From positions 1-23,915 of the forward strand of contig JAVXNW010000037.1 of assembly GCA_036645575.1 (NCBI GenBank): a stretch of 23,915 nucleotides of DNA, in the 5' to 3' direction. Shown here in pieces: positions 14,042 through 22,063 of this stretch (its first letter is position 1; every line of letters starts with the position of its first letter). The DNA is from JAVXNW01 sp036645575. Lineage in GTDB: Bacteria; Bacillota; Clostridia; Christensenellales; Aristaeellaceae. Both the position numbers and the translations under genes were made by a program. A model generated the notes under the pieces. The model did no database searches. It saw only the letters and a list, made by a program, of their open reading frames with translations, and was not told the DNA's origin.

Positions 14042-15544
14042 ATGGCCGAATTCTTGAAGATGCGGGGCATCGTGAAGAAATTTCCCGGCGTGCTCGCGCT
14101 TGACCACGTCGATCTGAGCGTAAACAGCGGCGAAGTGCACGCGCTGCTGGGCGAAAACGGCGCGGGCAAGTCCACGCTCATGAAGGTGTTGTCGGGCGCG
14201 TATGCGCGCGACGAGGGCGAGATCCTGATTGAGGGAAAGCCGGTCGAGATTCACTCGTCGCGGGACGCGCAGGCGCTGGGCATCTCGATCATCTATCAGG
14301 AGCTCAACTTGACCGAGCAATTGACGGTGGCCGAGAACATCTTTATGGGCAGGCCCATCATGAAAAATCGCCTTGCGCTCGACTGGAAGAAGATGTACGA
14401 TCAGGCGCAAAAGGTGCTGGACGAGTTGGGCGTGAACATCAGCGCCCGCACATTGGTTCGGGATCTGGGCGTTGCGCACAAGCAGATGGTCGAGGTCGCC
14501 AAGGCGCTGTCGATCAACTCGCGCATTCTGGTCATGGATGAGCCGACCGCGCCGCTGACCGGCCGCGAAATCGACACGCTGTTTCAGACCGTCCGCATGC
14601 TCAAGGCGCGCGGCGTCTCCGTCATCTACATATCGCACCGGCTGGAAGAGGTGCTAGAGGTGTGCGACCGCGCGACGATCATGCGCGACGGCAAGGGGAT
14701 TACGGTGCTCGACGTCAAGGGCACCACGCTTGACGAGATCATTCGCTTCATGGTGGGGCGCGAGCTCAAGGAGAAATTCCCCAAGATGCACATTCCGCTG
14801 GGCGAGGAACTGCTGCGCGTGGAGCATTTGTGCGCGGGGCCGCAGGTGAAGGACATCTCCTTTTCGGTGCGCGCGGGCGAGATATTGGGCATCTCCGGCC
14901 TTGTGGGCGCGGGGCGCACCGAGACGATGCGCGCGCTGTTTGGCATGGACCCCAAGCGCTCGGGCAAGGTGTATGTGGCGGGCAAATTGGTCGAGATTGC
15001 GCACCCGCTCGACGCGATCAAGGCGGGGTTCGGCTTTGCCACGGAGGACCGCAAGGGCGAGGGGCTGGTGCTCACGATGAACGTGGGGCAGAACATCACC
15101 TTGGCCTCGCTCTCGCAGTTCCGCTCTCACGGAAAGCTCAACCTGCGCGCGGAGAAGGATTCGGTCTACCATTACATCGAGCGAATGAACATCAAGACGC
15201 CGTCGCACTTGCAGTTGGCGCGCAACCTGTCGGGCGGCAACCAGCAAAAGGTCGTGCTGGCCAAGTGGCTGATGAGTAAGTCCAGAATCATCCTCTTTGA
15301 CGAGCCCACGCGCGGCATCGATGTGGGCGCGAAGATCGAGGTATACAACATCATGGGCGAACTGATCAAGCAGGGCGCGGCCATCGTGATGATCTCATCG
15401 GAATTGCCCGAGGTATTGGGCATGTCTGACCGGGTGGCGGTCATGTGCCAAGGCGAAATTACCGGCGTGTTTGACAACGATCCGACGCTTACCCAGGAAA
15501 AGATCCTGTACTACGCGACCGGTGGCGACAGGCACACGGCTTAG
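14042..15544 (+). CDS. Sugar ABC transporter ATP-binding protein (RbsA/MglA type, two ABC domains)
   Basis: This 500-aa cytoplasmic ATPase energises sugar import. The first ABC domain has Walker A GENGAGKST (37-45) and Walker B ILVMDEPTAPLT. Its signature is degenerate (LGVAHKQMVEV in place of LSGGQ). The second domain has a variant Walker A (GLVGAGRTE), a full signature LSGGNQQKVVLAKW and Walker B IILFDEPTRGIDVG. This asymmetry is normal for the family. AGGAGGG lies 5 nt before the ATG. The permease gene follows 12 bp after the stop, behind its own GGAGGA. The substrate class (ribose, galactose, xylose) cannot be decided from the ATPase. Confidence 0.94.
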   Translation: MAEFLKMRGIVKKFPGVLALDHVDLSVNSGEVHALLGENGAGKSTLMKVLSGAYARDEGEILIEGKPVEIHSSRDAQALGISIIYQELNLTEQLTVAENIFMGRPIMKNRLALDWKKMYDQAQKVLDELGVNISARTLVRDLGVAHKQMVEVAKALSINSRILVMDEPTAPLTGREIDTLFQTVRMLKARGVSVIYISHRLEEVLEVCDRATIMRDGKGITVLDVKGTTLDEIIRFMVGRELKEKFPKMHIPLGEELLRVEHLCAGPQVKDISFSVRAGEILGISGLVGAGRTETMRALFGMDPKRSGKVYVAGKLVEIAHPLDAIKAGFGFATEDRKGEGLVLTMNVGQNITLASLSQFRSHGKLNLRAEKDSVYHYIERMNIKTPSHLQLARNLSGGNQQKVVLAKWLMSKSRIILFDEPTRGIDVGAKIEVYNIMGELIKQGAAIVMISSELPEVLGMSDRVAVMCQGEITGVFDNDPTLTQEKILYYATGGDRHTA

Positions 15545-15556
15545 GAGGACGAGCGT

Positions 15557-16858
15557 ATGAAAAAAAGCATGAGCGTGGCACTCATCATTTGTCTGGTGCT
15601 GGGCATTGCGCTGACCGGGCTTGCGGTCTATGTGGGCACGCACGAGGCGCAGGTGGTAGAGATCGAGCAGCAAATGGCCGAGACGCGCAAGCAGGCGGCT
15701 GCGGCTGCGGCTGCGGTGGCGCTTGGACGGAAAGTAGAAGAGAGCGCCGCGGTTGCGGTCACGCCCGTCAGTGGCGCGGACAAGCTGATCGTGACGCTGT
15801 ACAACTGCTATTCGCTCTTCTTGGTGCTGGGGATCGACCTCATGGTGGTCGGCGTGGGCGGGCTTATCTACAGCGCGCGCAAAAACGTGCTGCGCAAGAA
15901 GGGCGGGCAGGGCAAGGTGAGCTCGAAGGGCAACATCTTGGGCATCCTGATCGCGCTGATCGTCCTGTGCCTTGACCTTACGCTGGCGACCGACAAGTTC
16001 TTGACAGCGGGCAATCTGCTCAACGTGCTGCAACAGATATCCATCAACTTTGTGATCGCGATTGGCATGACGTTTGTCATCATCTCTGGCGGCATTGACC
16101 TGTCCGTCGGCTCCAACATCGCCTTGACGGGGCTGCTGATGGCGATCCTGATGAAGAACTTCGCCGTGGGCGTGGTTCCGACGATCCTCGTGTGCATGCT
16201 GTTTTCGGGGCTGATCGGCCTGATCAACGGCGCGATGATCGCGTATTTGGACCTGCCGCCGTTCATTGCGACGCTGGGCATGATGTCCATTGCGCGCGGC
16301 GCGGCCTATACGGTCACGGGCGGCCAGCCGCTTTACACCATGCCGGCAGGCTTTACCGCCATTTCAGGGCGCGTCGCGGGCATTCCGCTGTACGGGGTGC
16401 TCATCATGCTGATGGTGTTCGTGCTCGGGTGGTACTGCCTGAGATACACGCGCGCGGGTCGGTTCACCTACGCCCTTGGCGGCAATGAGAACTGCGCAAA
16501 GCTGTCCGGCATCAACATCGAGCGCACGAAGTGCTTGGTGTACACGATCAGCGGCCTGTGCTGCGGCGTGGCGGCGCTCCTGCTCACCTCGCGCCTCGAC
16601 TCGGCGGTGCCCACCAACGCGGAGGGACAGGAGATGGACGCCATCGCGGCGGTCGTCATCGGCGGCACCAGCATGAAGGGCGGCGAGGGCGGCATGATCG
16701 GAACGCTGATCGGCATCATGATCATCGGCGTGATCGCCAACGGCCTCAACCTGCTGGGCGTCGCGCAAGGCCCCCAGAAGATGGTCAAAGGCCTGATCAT
16801 CGTGATCGCCGTCATCATCGACGTCATGCGCCGCAAAGCCTCCGAATCGGCTAAATAA
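15557..16858 (+). CDS. Sugar ABC transporter permease (RbsC/MglC family) with N-terminal extension
   Basis: This 433-aa membrane subunit forms the sugar channel. The core from about residue 124 is a normal RbsC-like permease with the GGIDLSVGSNIALTG loop and GGTSMKGGEGG near the C-terminus. Ahead of it is an unusual module: a helix at 6-27, a loop at 28-84 that should be extracytoplasmic and holds a Glu/Gln/Ala-rich segment with seven alanines (47-53), and another helix at about 85-106. RbsC alone is about 320 aa. The alanines are encoded by three GCGGCT hexamers (15695-15712); copy-number changes would stay in frame. GGAGGA overlaps the ATPase stop region. Confidence 0.92.
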   Translation: MKKSMSVALIICLVLGIALTGLAVYVGTHEAQVVEIEQQMAETRKQAAAAAAAVALGRKVEESAAVAVTPVSGADKLIVTLYNCYSLFLVLGIDLMVVGVGGLIYSARKNVLRKKGGQGKVSSKGNILGILIALIVLCLDLTLATDKFLTAGNLLNVLQQISINFVIAIGMTFVIISGGIDLSVGSNIALTGLLMAILMKNFAVGVVPTILVCMLFSGLIGLINGAMIAYLDLPPFIATLGMMSIARGAAYTVTGGQPLYTMPAGFTAISGRVAGIPLYGVLIMLMVFVLGWYCLRYTRAGRFTYALGGNENCAKLSGINIERTKCLVYTISGLCCGVAALLLTSRLDSAVPTNAEGQEMDAIAAVVIGGTSMKGGEGGMIGTLIGIMIIGVIANGLNLLGVAQGPQKMVKGLIIVIAVIIDVMRRKASESAK

Positions 16859-16898
16859 CCCAAAATCAAATGCCCGCGCAAAAGCGGGCACAAAGGCG

Positions 16899-16932
16899 GG
16901 AACAGCTCATGAAGGCTGTTCCTGTTTTTTTT
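16899..16932 (+). terminator. Terminator of the sugar ABC operon
   Basis: GGAACAGC (16899-16906) pairs with GCTGTTCC (16915-16922), followed by TG and eight T. A second hairpin, TGCCCGC (16871-16877) with GCGGGCA (16884-16890), precedes it. Confidence 0.9.
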
Positions 16933-17118
16933 CCGATTAAGCTACCAAAAAGTGTCAAACCATCGGGCAAAATTGACAAAAGCCCGAAAGACAAGGCTTT
17001 TTGACGTTTTTCATGGGAATATTTGTCAATACGGCCATTTATTGCCAGTGGATAACGCGAAACCTATCCGCCCAATCCTTGGTCTTATTGACAGAATCCA
17101 ACAAAGGAGGAAGACCCC
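16933..17118 (+). other. Upstream region of the SH3 protein gene
   Basis: TGTCAA and TTGACA form a short inverted pair around 16956-16980, and further TTGACG and TTGACA hexamers occur. I could not find a -35/-10 pair with convincing spacing, so the promoter is unassigned. AAGGAGG (17103-17109) is the ribosome site. Confidence 0.4.
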
Positions 17119-17814
17119 ATGAAAAACAAACTGATTGCCTTGGTTCTCACGGTTCTGCTCACCCTTACCGCCGCCGCGCCGCTTGCGCTGGCGGGCACGC
17201 CCTCGTCCTTCGTCAACCTGCCCAGCAGCTACGGCGGGCTCAACGTCCGCTCCGGCCCCGGCACCAACTACTCGGTCGCGGGCTGGGTCGTCGATGGCGA
17301 CGAAATCGACCTGATCAAGGTGGGCGACACGTGGACAAAGGTCACCGTTCTGCGCTCGGGCAAGACCGGCTACATCAAGAACCGCTTCATCGACGACCTG
17401 CCGGGCGGCGGCGACGAGGGCGACGACACCCAGACGCCTTCCACCGGCGGCACCGCCTCTACCGGCCGCGTGACCGGAAGCGGCGTCAACCTGCGCAAGG
17501 GCCCGTCCGCGTCGAGCGGCAAAGTCACTTCGCTGTCCGCCGGCACCAAGGTGCGCATCTGGGAGACCAAGGGCAACTGGGCCTACGTGTCTACGCTGGG
17601 CGGCACCAAGGGCTGGATGTCCCTGACCTACCTGTCGGACACCTACACCGCCAAGACCACTTCGCGCGTCAACATGCGCGAATCCGCCAACGGCACGATC
17701 ATTAAAAAGCTGCCCGCTGGCACCACCGTCATCGTCAAGAGCGTCACCGGCTCCTGGAGCAAGGTGTCATCCAATGGGACGACCGGCTACATCTACAACA
17801 GCTATCTTCGGTAA
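17119..17814 (+). CDS. Secreted protein with three bacterial SH3 domains
   Basis: This 231-aa exported protein should bind the cell wall or another surface polymer. A Sec signal peptide ends in LALAGTP (about residue 26). Three SH3b repeats follow at roughly 39-92, 120-172 and 182-231, each starting LNVRSGPG, VNLRKGPS or VNMRESAN and ending in GYI/GWM plus a terminal hydrophobic residue. A Gly/Asp/Thr-rich linker separates the first two. There is no amidase, peptidase or sortase domain, so it is probably a binding or inhibitory protein rather than an enzyme. It is monocistronic, with AAGGAGG 9 nt before the ATG and a strong terminator behind. Confidence 0.9.
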   Translation: MKNKLIALVLTVLLTLTAAAPLALAGTPSSFVNLPSSYGGLNVRSGPGTNYSVAGWVVDGDEIDLIKVGDTWTKVTVLRSGKTGYIKNRFIDDLPGGGDEGDDTQTPSTGGTASTGRVTGSGVNLRKGPSASSGKVTSLSAGTKVRIWETKGNWAYVSTLGGTKGWMSLTYLSDTYTAKTTSRVNMRESANGTIIKKLPAGTTVIVKSVTGSWSKVSSNGTTGYIYNSYLR

Positions 17815-17823
17815 TCGAGCAAA

Positions 17824-17861
17824 AAAACGAAGGCTGTCGCACGCGCGACAGCCTTCGTTTT
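17824..17861. terminator. Bidirectional terminator
   Basis: A perfect 17-bp stem (17824-17840 with 17845-17861) with an ACGC loop carries A-rich and T-rich flanks, so it can serve the SH3 gene (+) and the 90-aa gene (-). Confidence 0.85.
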
Positions 17862-17935
17862 AGGTAAAGATCAGGACGACCGCGCCGGGCGGTACGGCCA
17901 ATGTAGGAATCTCGCGCTACCCTCCGGGACGCGAT

Positions 17936-18208
17936 TTAGGCGTTGATCGTCGCGGCAAACAGATCCAATTTGCTCTGGAGGATCATCTCGAGGCGGGTCA
18001 CCGCGTTCACCGTGTTCTGCACGGAGGCGTTGACGGCCAACAGCTGATCGGCGGTGACGCCGGGCATGGCGACGAACGCCTGAATCTTCTCGCCTTCGGC
18101 GTTCAGAATATGCGACAGCCCCGTCTCCTGAAGGGCGACGGATTCGATGAGATCGGAAATGGCTTGGATCAGGGTGACGGTTCCGGGAACGATGATGGGC
18201 ATAGACAT
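17936..18208 (-). CDS. Small helical protein, spore-former type, unknown function
   Basis: This 90-aa protein is predicted mostly helical, with no signal peptide and no cysteine. It has the segment VALQETGLSHILNAEGEKIQ at about 24-43 and a C-terminal TRLEMILQSKLDLF. From memory, this segment is widespread in short proteins of spore-forming Bacillota and at the ends of some collagen-like exosporium proteins. A role in spore surface structure is therefore possible but unproven. The ATG at 18208 follows AAAGGATG by about 8 nt. It is monocistronic and shares the terminator at 17824-17861. Confidence 0.75.
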   Translation of the reverse strand: MSMPIIVPGTVTLIQAISDLIESVALQETGLSHILNAEGEKIQAFVAMPGVTADQLLAVNASVQNTVNAVTRLEMILQSKLDLFAATINA

Positions 18209-18323
18209 GTGAAAATCATCCTTTACATTTTTCTTTGAATGACCGACGCCATTCTGCTAACATCATATGGCGAGGGCGCGCGCGGGGTGCACGTCCGGAA
18301 AAAATAAAGGAGGATCATCGCCT

Positions 18324-18363
18324 GCGCCCATTCGGGCAGCCGCCTTGCGCCTATTCGGGCAGC
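18324..18363 (+). repeat. 17-bp direct repeat at the galK 3' end
   Basis: GCGCCCATTCGGGCAGC (18324-18340) recurs as GCGCCTATTCGGGCAGC (18347-18363), with one mismatch and a 23-bp period. The second copy contains the galK stop. It looks like a local duplication of the gene end; each copy can form a small GCCC/GGGC hairpin. Confidence 0.65.
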
Positions 18364-19625
18364 GTGCAGGGGCCGACCGGCCTTACGGCAAGGGGCGTGC
18401 AGGCGCCGGGGCCAAATACCGCGTCCATATGGCGCGCGTAGGAGGCCAGCAGCTCGGTTGGGACAAAGGCCAAGATGGTTCCGGCGAAGCCGCCGCCGTG
18501 TATGCGCCACGCGCCGCGCCCCGCGAGCATTCTGCGCGAAAGCTCGAGCGCCAGCGCCATCTCCTGATTGGCGCTGCCCGCGACCGACAGGTTTTGCAAC
18601 AGCTTCCAGCTGCTCTCGCCGGAGTCGATGATGCCCTGCAGGAAGGACGGAAGGTCGTCTGATTTGAGGGAAGCGACCAATTGCGCAATGCGCGCGTCCT
18701 CGTCGTAGAAGTGCAGCGCCCGCAGAATCGCGCGGTCGGGCACGACGTTTTTGAGGCGCGGGATCGCATCCATCATGGCCTCGGGCGCGATGTCGCGCAG
18801 CACGCTTGCGCCAAGCGCTTGGGCGACCAGCTTCATCTCGTGCGGGATCGCGGCGTATTCGCTCGTGAGGTTGCCGTGATCGCCGCCCGCCGAGACCACC
18901 GCCAGCTGATAGCCCTTGTGCGCAAAGTCGTAGGAAAGCGCCTCGATGTGCGCGGGGCTTTCCTTGAAGTCCATCGTCACAAGGCCGCCGACGGAGCTAG
19001 CCATCTGGTCGAGCAGGCCGCTGGGCTTGCCAAAGTACTGGTTCTCGGCAAACTGCGAGACGCGCGCGCGCTGCTGCTTGTCCAGGCGCATCCCGCCGTA
19101 GAGCGCGTCAAACACCTCGCACAGCATCACCTCGAAGGCGGCGGAACTCGACAGCCCCGATCCCTTAAAGACGGTGCTGGTGACGACCGCGTCAAAGCCG
19201 CCGATCGCCAAACCCTCCTCCTTGAGGCGCGCGGCGACGCCGCGAATCAGCGCGTTGGTGGTCTCGCGCTCGTCCGGGCGCGCGGAAAGGTCGGAAAGCG
19301 AAAGGACAAAGGGCGCGGCGTAGCCCTCGGAATAGAGGGTCACGACGCCGGTGTCGTTGGGCGAGACCGCCGCGAGCGTGTCCAGATTGACGGCGGCGGC
19401 GAGCACGCGGCCATGGTTGTGGTCGGTGTGGTTGCCGGCGATCTCGGCGCGGCCGGGCGCGGAGCACAGCTTGACGCCATCGCGCGGGCCAAAATGCGCT
19501 TCGTGCGCGTGGACGAGCGCCTGATAGCGCGCCAATGCAGCCGCGCCATTTCCGGCGTACAGCCTGTCAAGCGCCGCGCGCGCCGGGGGGGTGTCCAGAT
19601 AGGCGAGCAATTGGTTCGTATTCAT
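18351..19625 (-). CDS. galK: Galactokinase
   Basis: This 424-aa cytoplasmic GHMP-family kinase phosphorylates galactose at C1, the first step of the Leloir pathway. The galactokinase signature is GRAEIAGNHTDHNHG (58-72), the form seen in clostridial enzymes. The ATP-binding motif GSGLSSSAA is at 156-163. The third GHMP motif is GGGFAGTILAF near the C-terminus. I chose the ATG at 19625 (MNTNQLL) because AAGGAGTC lies about 8 nt upstream; the reading frame runs on to 19796 but that part is leader sequence. galT and galE are not in the window. A sugar ABC importer lies 1.5 kb away on the other strand. Confidence 0.94.
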   Translation of the reverse strand: MNTNQLLAYLDTPPARAALDRLYAGNGAAALARYQALVHAHEAHFGPRDGVKLCSAPGRAEIAGNHTDHNHGRVLAAAVNLDTLAAVSPNDTGVVTLYSEGYAAPFVLSLSDLSARPDERETTNALIRGVAARLKEEGLAIGGFDAVVTSTVFKGSGLSSSAAFEVMLCEVFDALYGGMRLDKQQRARVSQFAENQYFGKPSGLLDQMASSVGGLVTMDFKESPAHIEALSYDFAHKGYQLAVVSAGGDHGNLTSEYAAIPHEMKLVAQALGASVLRDIAPEAMMDAIPRLKNVVPDRAILRALHFYDEDARIAQLVASLKSDDLPSFLQGIIDSGESSWKLLQNLSVAGSANQEMALALELSRRMLAGRGAWRIHGGGFAGTILAFVPTELLASYARHMDAVFGPGACTPLAVRPVGPCTLPE

Positions 19626-19823
19626 AAGAAGGACTCCTTCATCGCGTGTTTTTAACGGAGCGCCGGTCAATCTGCAAGGCCTCGTTCTTCGCGTATCGCG
19701 GACCTTTTTCCGTAAGGCTTGCGCGCCTTCCGCTTGACGTGGCGCCGCCACGCCCGCGCGCCTTGTCTGACGGAAAAACCGCCTCGCCCTGCGCAAATCG
19801 TTGAACCTTTCAGACTACCTCAA
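19626..19823 (-). other. Long structured galK leader (candidate regulatory RNA)
   Basis: The predicted galK transcript starts near 19817, giving about 190 nt before the ATG. Three stems nest around one centre: TTTTTCCGT (19705-19713) with ACGGAAAAA (19770-19778), GCGCGC (19721-19726) with GCGCGC (19756-19761), and CGTGGC (19738-19743) with GCCACG (19747-19752). Internal loops separate them. No T-tract follows, so it is not a simple terminator. It matches no riboswitch class I recognise. Confidence 0.5.
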
Positions 19824-19852
19824 ATTATAACTTGTGCGGCGGCGGCTGTCAA
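19824..19852 (-). promoter_or_regulatory. Consensus promoter of galK
   Basis: On the minus strand, TTGACA (19852-19847) and TATAAT (19829-19824) have an exact 17-bp spacer. Confidence 0.9.
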
Positions 19853-20020
19853 CCGCGCAAGGCCGCGCGGGTTCTATCTGCCTCGTCCCCCTCATAGGCT
19901 GGAAGCGGCGAGAAGGTGATCCCAATGCGGGGCGGACGCGAAGGGCCTGCGCGGCGCGCTTGAAGGCGCCTGCCTGTTGCCTTGGGATGGCGGCTGTATG
20001 CGCCGGGCAAGGAGGGTTTT
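19853..20020. other. Region upstream of spoIVA
   Basis: No open gene and no clear housekeeping promoter point toward spoIVA here. TCTATCT followed after 13 bp by CATAGGCT (around 19874-19900) is a weak match to a sigma-E promoter, which would fit mother-cell expression, but I do not call it. Confidence 0.35.
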
Positions 20021-21502
20021 ATGGAGAGACAAGCGGCTGTCTATCAGGATATTGCCGGCAGAACCGACGGCGATATTTACATCGGCGTGGTAGGCCCGGT
20101 GCGCACCGGAAAATCCACGTTCATCAAGCGGTTTATGGAGGAAATGGTGCTCCCGAGCATCAAGGGGGACGCCAAGCGCGCCCGCGCGGTGGATGAACTG
20201 CCGATCAGCGGGGCAGGGAAGACGATCATGACCACCCAGCCCAAATTTGTGCCCAACGAAGCGGTGGAGATCGCGCTGCCCGGCGAGGCGCGGGTGCGGG
20301 TGCGGCTGATTGACTGCGTGGGCTACCTGGTTCGGGGCGTCATGGGGCTAAACGAGGGCGAAGGCGCGCGGATGGTGCGCACGCCGTGGTTTGAGCAGGA
20401 CATCCCATTTGAGAAGGCGGCGGAGATCGGGACGCGCAAGGTGATCGAGGAGCATTCGACGCTGGGCGTGGTGGTGACGACGGACGGATCGATCACGGAA
20501 CTGCCGCGCAGCGCCTATGTCGAGGCGGAGGAGCGCGTGATTGGCGAACTCAAGGCGCTGGGCAAGCCCTTCGTGATCGTGCTCAACAGCGCGGAGCCGA
20601 CGGGCGACGCCGCCAAGATGCTGAAGAGCGCGCTGTCGGAAAAGTATGAGACGCCGGTGGTGCTGATGGATGTGCTCTCAATGGACGAAGCGCAGGCATC
20701 CGGGCTCATGGAGGCGCTCCTGTTCGAATTTCCGCTGGTGGAGGCCTATTTGAAGCTGCCCGCCTGGGTGAGCGCGCTGCCGAAGGACCATTACCTCGTG
20801 ACCGCGCTCACGCAGGCGGCGCGCGAGGCGGCGCTTTCCATAAACAAGGTGCGCGACCACGACAAGCTGCGCGCGGCGTTTGCCACATGCCCCTATGCGC
20901 AGGGCGCGCACGTCGAGCGCATCCGGCTGGCCGAGGGCGAAGCGGATTACGCGGTGGATTTAAAGGACGGCCTGTTTTACCAGATCCTGGGCGAGGAGAG
21001 CGGGCAGCAGGTGAACGGCGAGGAGCACCTGCTAAGGCTGATGACCGAAATGACGCAGGCCAAGCGCGCCTACGACCGGGTGGAGGCCGCGCTCAAGAGC
21101 GCAAGCGAGACGGGGTACGGGCTGGTGTCGCCGTCGATGGCGGAGCTGACGCTTGCACAGCCGGAGATCATCAAGCAGGGCGGAAAATACGGGGTGCGCC
21201 TGCGCGCGACGGCGCCCTCGCTGCACCTGATCCGGGTGGATGTGGGGGCGGAGGTCAGCCCGATCGTGGGCACGCAGCAGCAGTCGGAGGAGCTGATCGG
21301 CTACCTCTTGAGCGAGTTTGAGTCCGACCCGGACAGCATCTGGAGCACAAACATGTTTGGAAAGCCGCTTTCAGATTTGATGCGGGACGAACTTGCGGGA
21401 AAGCTGACCAGAATGCCGGGCGAAGTGCAGGAAAAAATGCGCACGGCGATCACGAAGATCATCAACGATGGAAGCGGCGGCATCGTGTGCGTGCTGCTGT
21501 AA
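20021..21502 (+). CDS. spoIVA: Stage IV sporulation protein A (spore coat morphogenetic ATPase)
   Basis: This 493-aa protein (B. subtilis SpoIVA is 492 aa) hydrolyses ATP and polymerises on the forespore surface to form the base layer of the spore coat. The Walker A motif GPVRTGKST is at 25-33, and RLIDCVGYLVRG follows in the expected position. The C-terminus ends in the conserved hydrophobic IVCVLL. The ATG at 20021 follows AAGGAGG by 5 nt; a longer frame from 19982 is unlikely. Its presence shows the organism can form, or descends from formers of, endospores. It is monocistronic and divergent from galK. Confidence 0.97.
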   Translation: MERQAAVYQDIAGRTDGDIYIGVVGPVRTGKSTFIKRFMEEMVLPSIKGDAKRARAVDELPISGAGKTIMTTQPKFVPNEAVEIALPGEARVRVRLIDCVGYLVRGVMGLNEGEGARMVRTPWFEQDIPFEKAAEIGTRKVIEEHSTLGVVVTTDGSITELPRSAYVEAEERVIGELKALGKPFVIVLNSAEPTGDAAKMLKSALSEKYETPVVLMDVLSMDEAQASGLMEALLFEFPLVEAYLKLPAWVSALPKDHYLVTALTQAAREAALSINKVRDHDKLRAAFATCPYAQGAHVERIRLAEGEADYAVDLKDGLFYQILGEESGQQVNGEEHLLRLMTEMTQAKRAYDRVEAALKSASETGYGLVSPSMAELTLAQPEIIKQGGKYGVRLRATAPSLHLIRVDVGAEVSPIVGTQQQSEELIGYLLSEFESDPDSIWSTNMFGKPLSDLMRDELAGKLTRMPGEVQEKMRTAITKIINDGSGGIVCVLL

Positions 21503-21571
21503 TCCCCCGCGCAAGGAAGCAAAGCGCGCTTTTGCCCATGGCCGAGCGTCCCAGTAGAAAACCATCCTACC

Positions 21572-21600
21572 CCAGCGGGGCCGCAGTGCGTCCCCGCTGG
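21572..21600. terminator. Hairpin between convergent spoIVA and thioredoxin-like genes
   Basis: CCAGCGGGG (21572-21580) pairs perfectly with CCCCGCTGG (21592-21600). Neither side has a T-tract, so termination efficiency is uncertain. Confidence 0.5.
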
Positions 21601-21611
21601 TTGGCGGCGCA

Positions 21612-22043
21612 TTATCTGCGGGCGTTTTTCAAAATGGAGATGACTTCGTCTTTTTTGAGCACCCGGCCAAAGGAAACCACTTGGCCATCCACTACGAGCG
21701 CCGGCGTGGTCATGACGCCATAGGCGGCGATTTGGGCGAAGTCTGTCACGTGGTCGATGGCGGGGTCCATCTGAAGCGCTTTGAGCGCTTCGACTGTGGC
21801 CGCTTCTAGCGCGTTACACTTGGCGCAGCCGGAACCCAGTACCTTTACCGCCGCGCCGCCAACGGTTGCTCTTTCGGCCTCCGCCACGCTTTTCGCGGGG
21901 CGGTTGTCTCCACCGTGGCAGGCGGTGTTTTGGGCGCTTTCTGCGATTTCCGTTGCGGCGCTTTCAGCGCTCTTGCACATTCCGCCGCAATCACACGGCG
22001 CCAAGGCTTCCTTTTTCTTGCCAAATCCAAACAATGCCATCAT
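21612..22043 (-). CDS. Thioredoxin-like small redox protein with Cys-rich N-terminus
   Basis: This 143-aa protein has a C-terminal thioredoxin-like domain (about 64-143) of the small redox-active disulfide type: VLGSGCAKCNALE with CxxC at 73 and 76, and cis-proline TTPALVVDG. The first 60 residues form a low-complexity Ala/Glu segment with APCDCGGMC (17-23) and another Cys at 42, a possible metal or metalloid handling site. It follows the PF03773 permease by 20 bp on the same strand, a frequent pairing. It may reduce or hand over the substrate for export. AGGAGG lies 5 nt before the first of two ATGs. Confidence 0.88.
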   Translation of the reverse strand: MMALFGFGKKKEALAPCDCGGMCKSAESAATEIAESAQNTACHGGDNRPAKSVAEAERATVGGAAVKVLGSGCAKCNALEAATVEALKALQMDPAIDHVTDFAQIAAYGVMTTPALVVDGQVVSFGRVLKKDEVISILKNARR

Positions 22044-22063
22044 TCCGTCCTCCTAAAATTTTA

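Noticed and set aside
14500..14560. Broken first ABC domain with a degenerate signature
   Set aside because: Degenerate signatures and asymmetric domains are common in RbsA/MglA ATPases, and Walker A and B of this domain are intact.
18681..19655. 324-codon plus-strand frame opposite galK
   Set aside because: galK has all three GHMP motifs; the antisense frame has no recognisable domain and extends into the leader.
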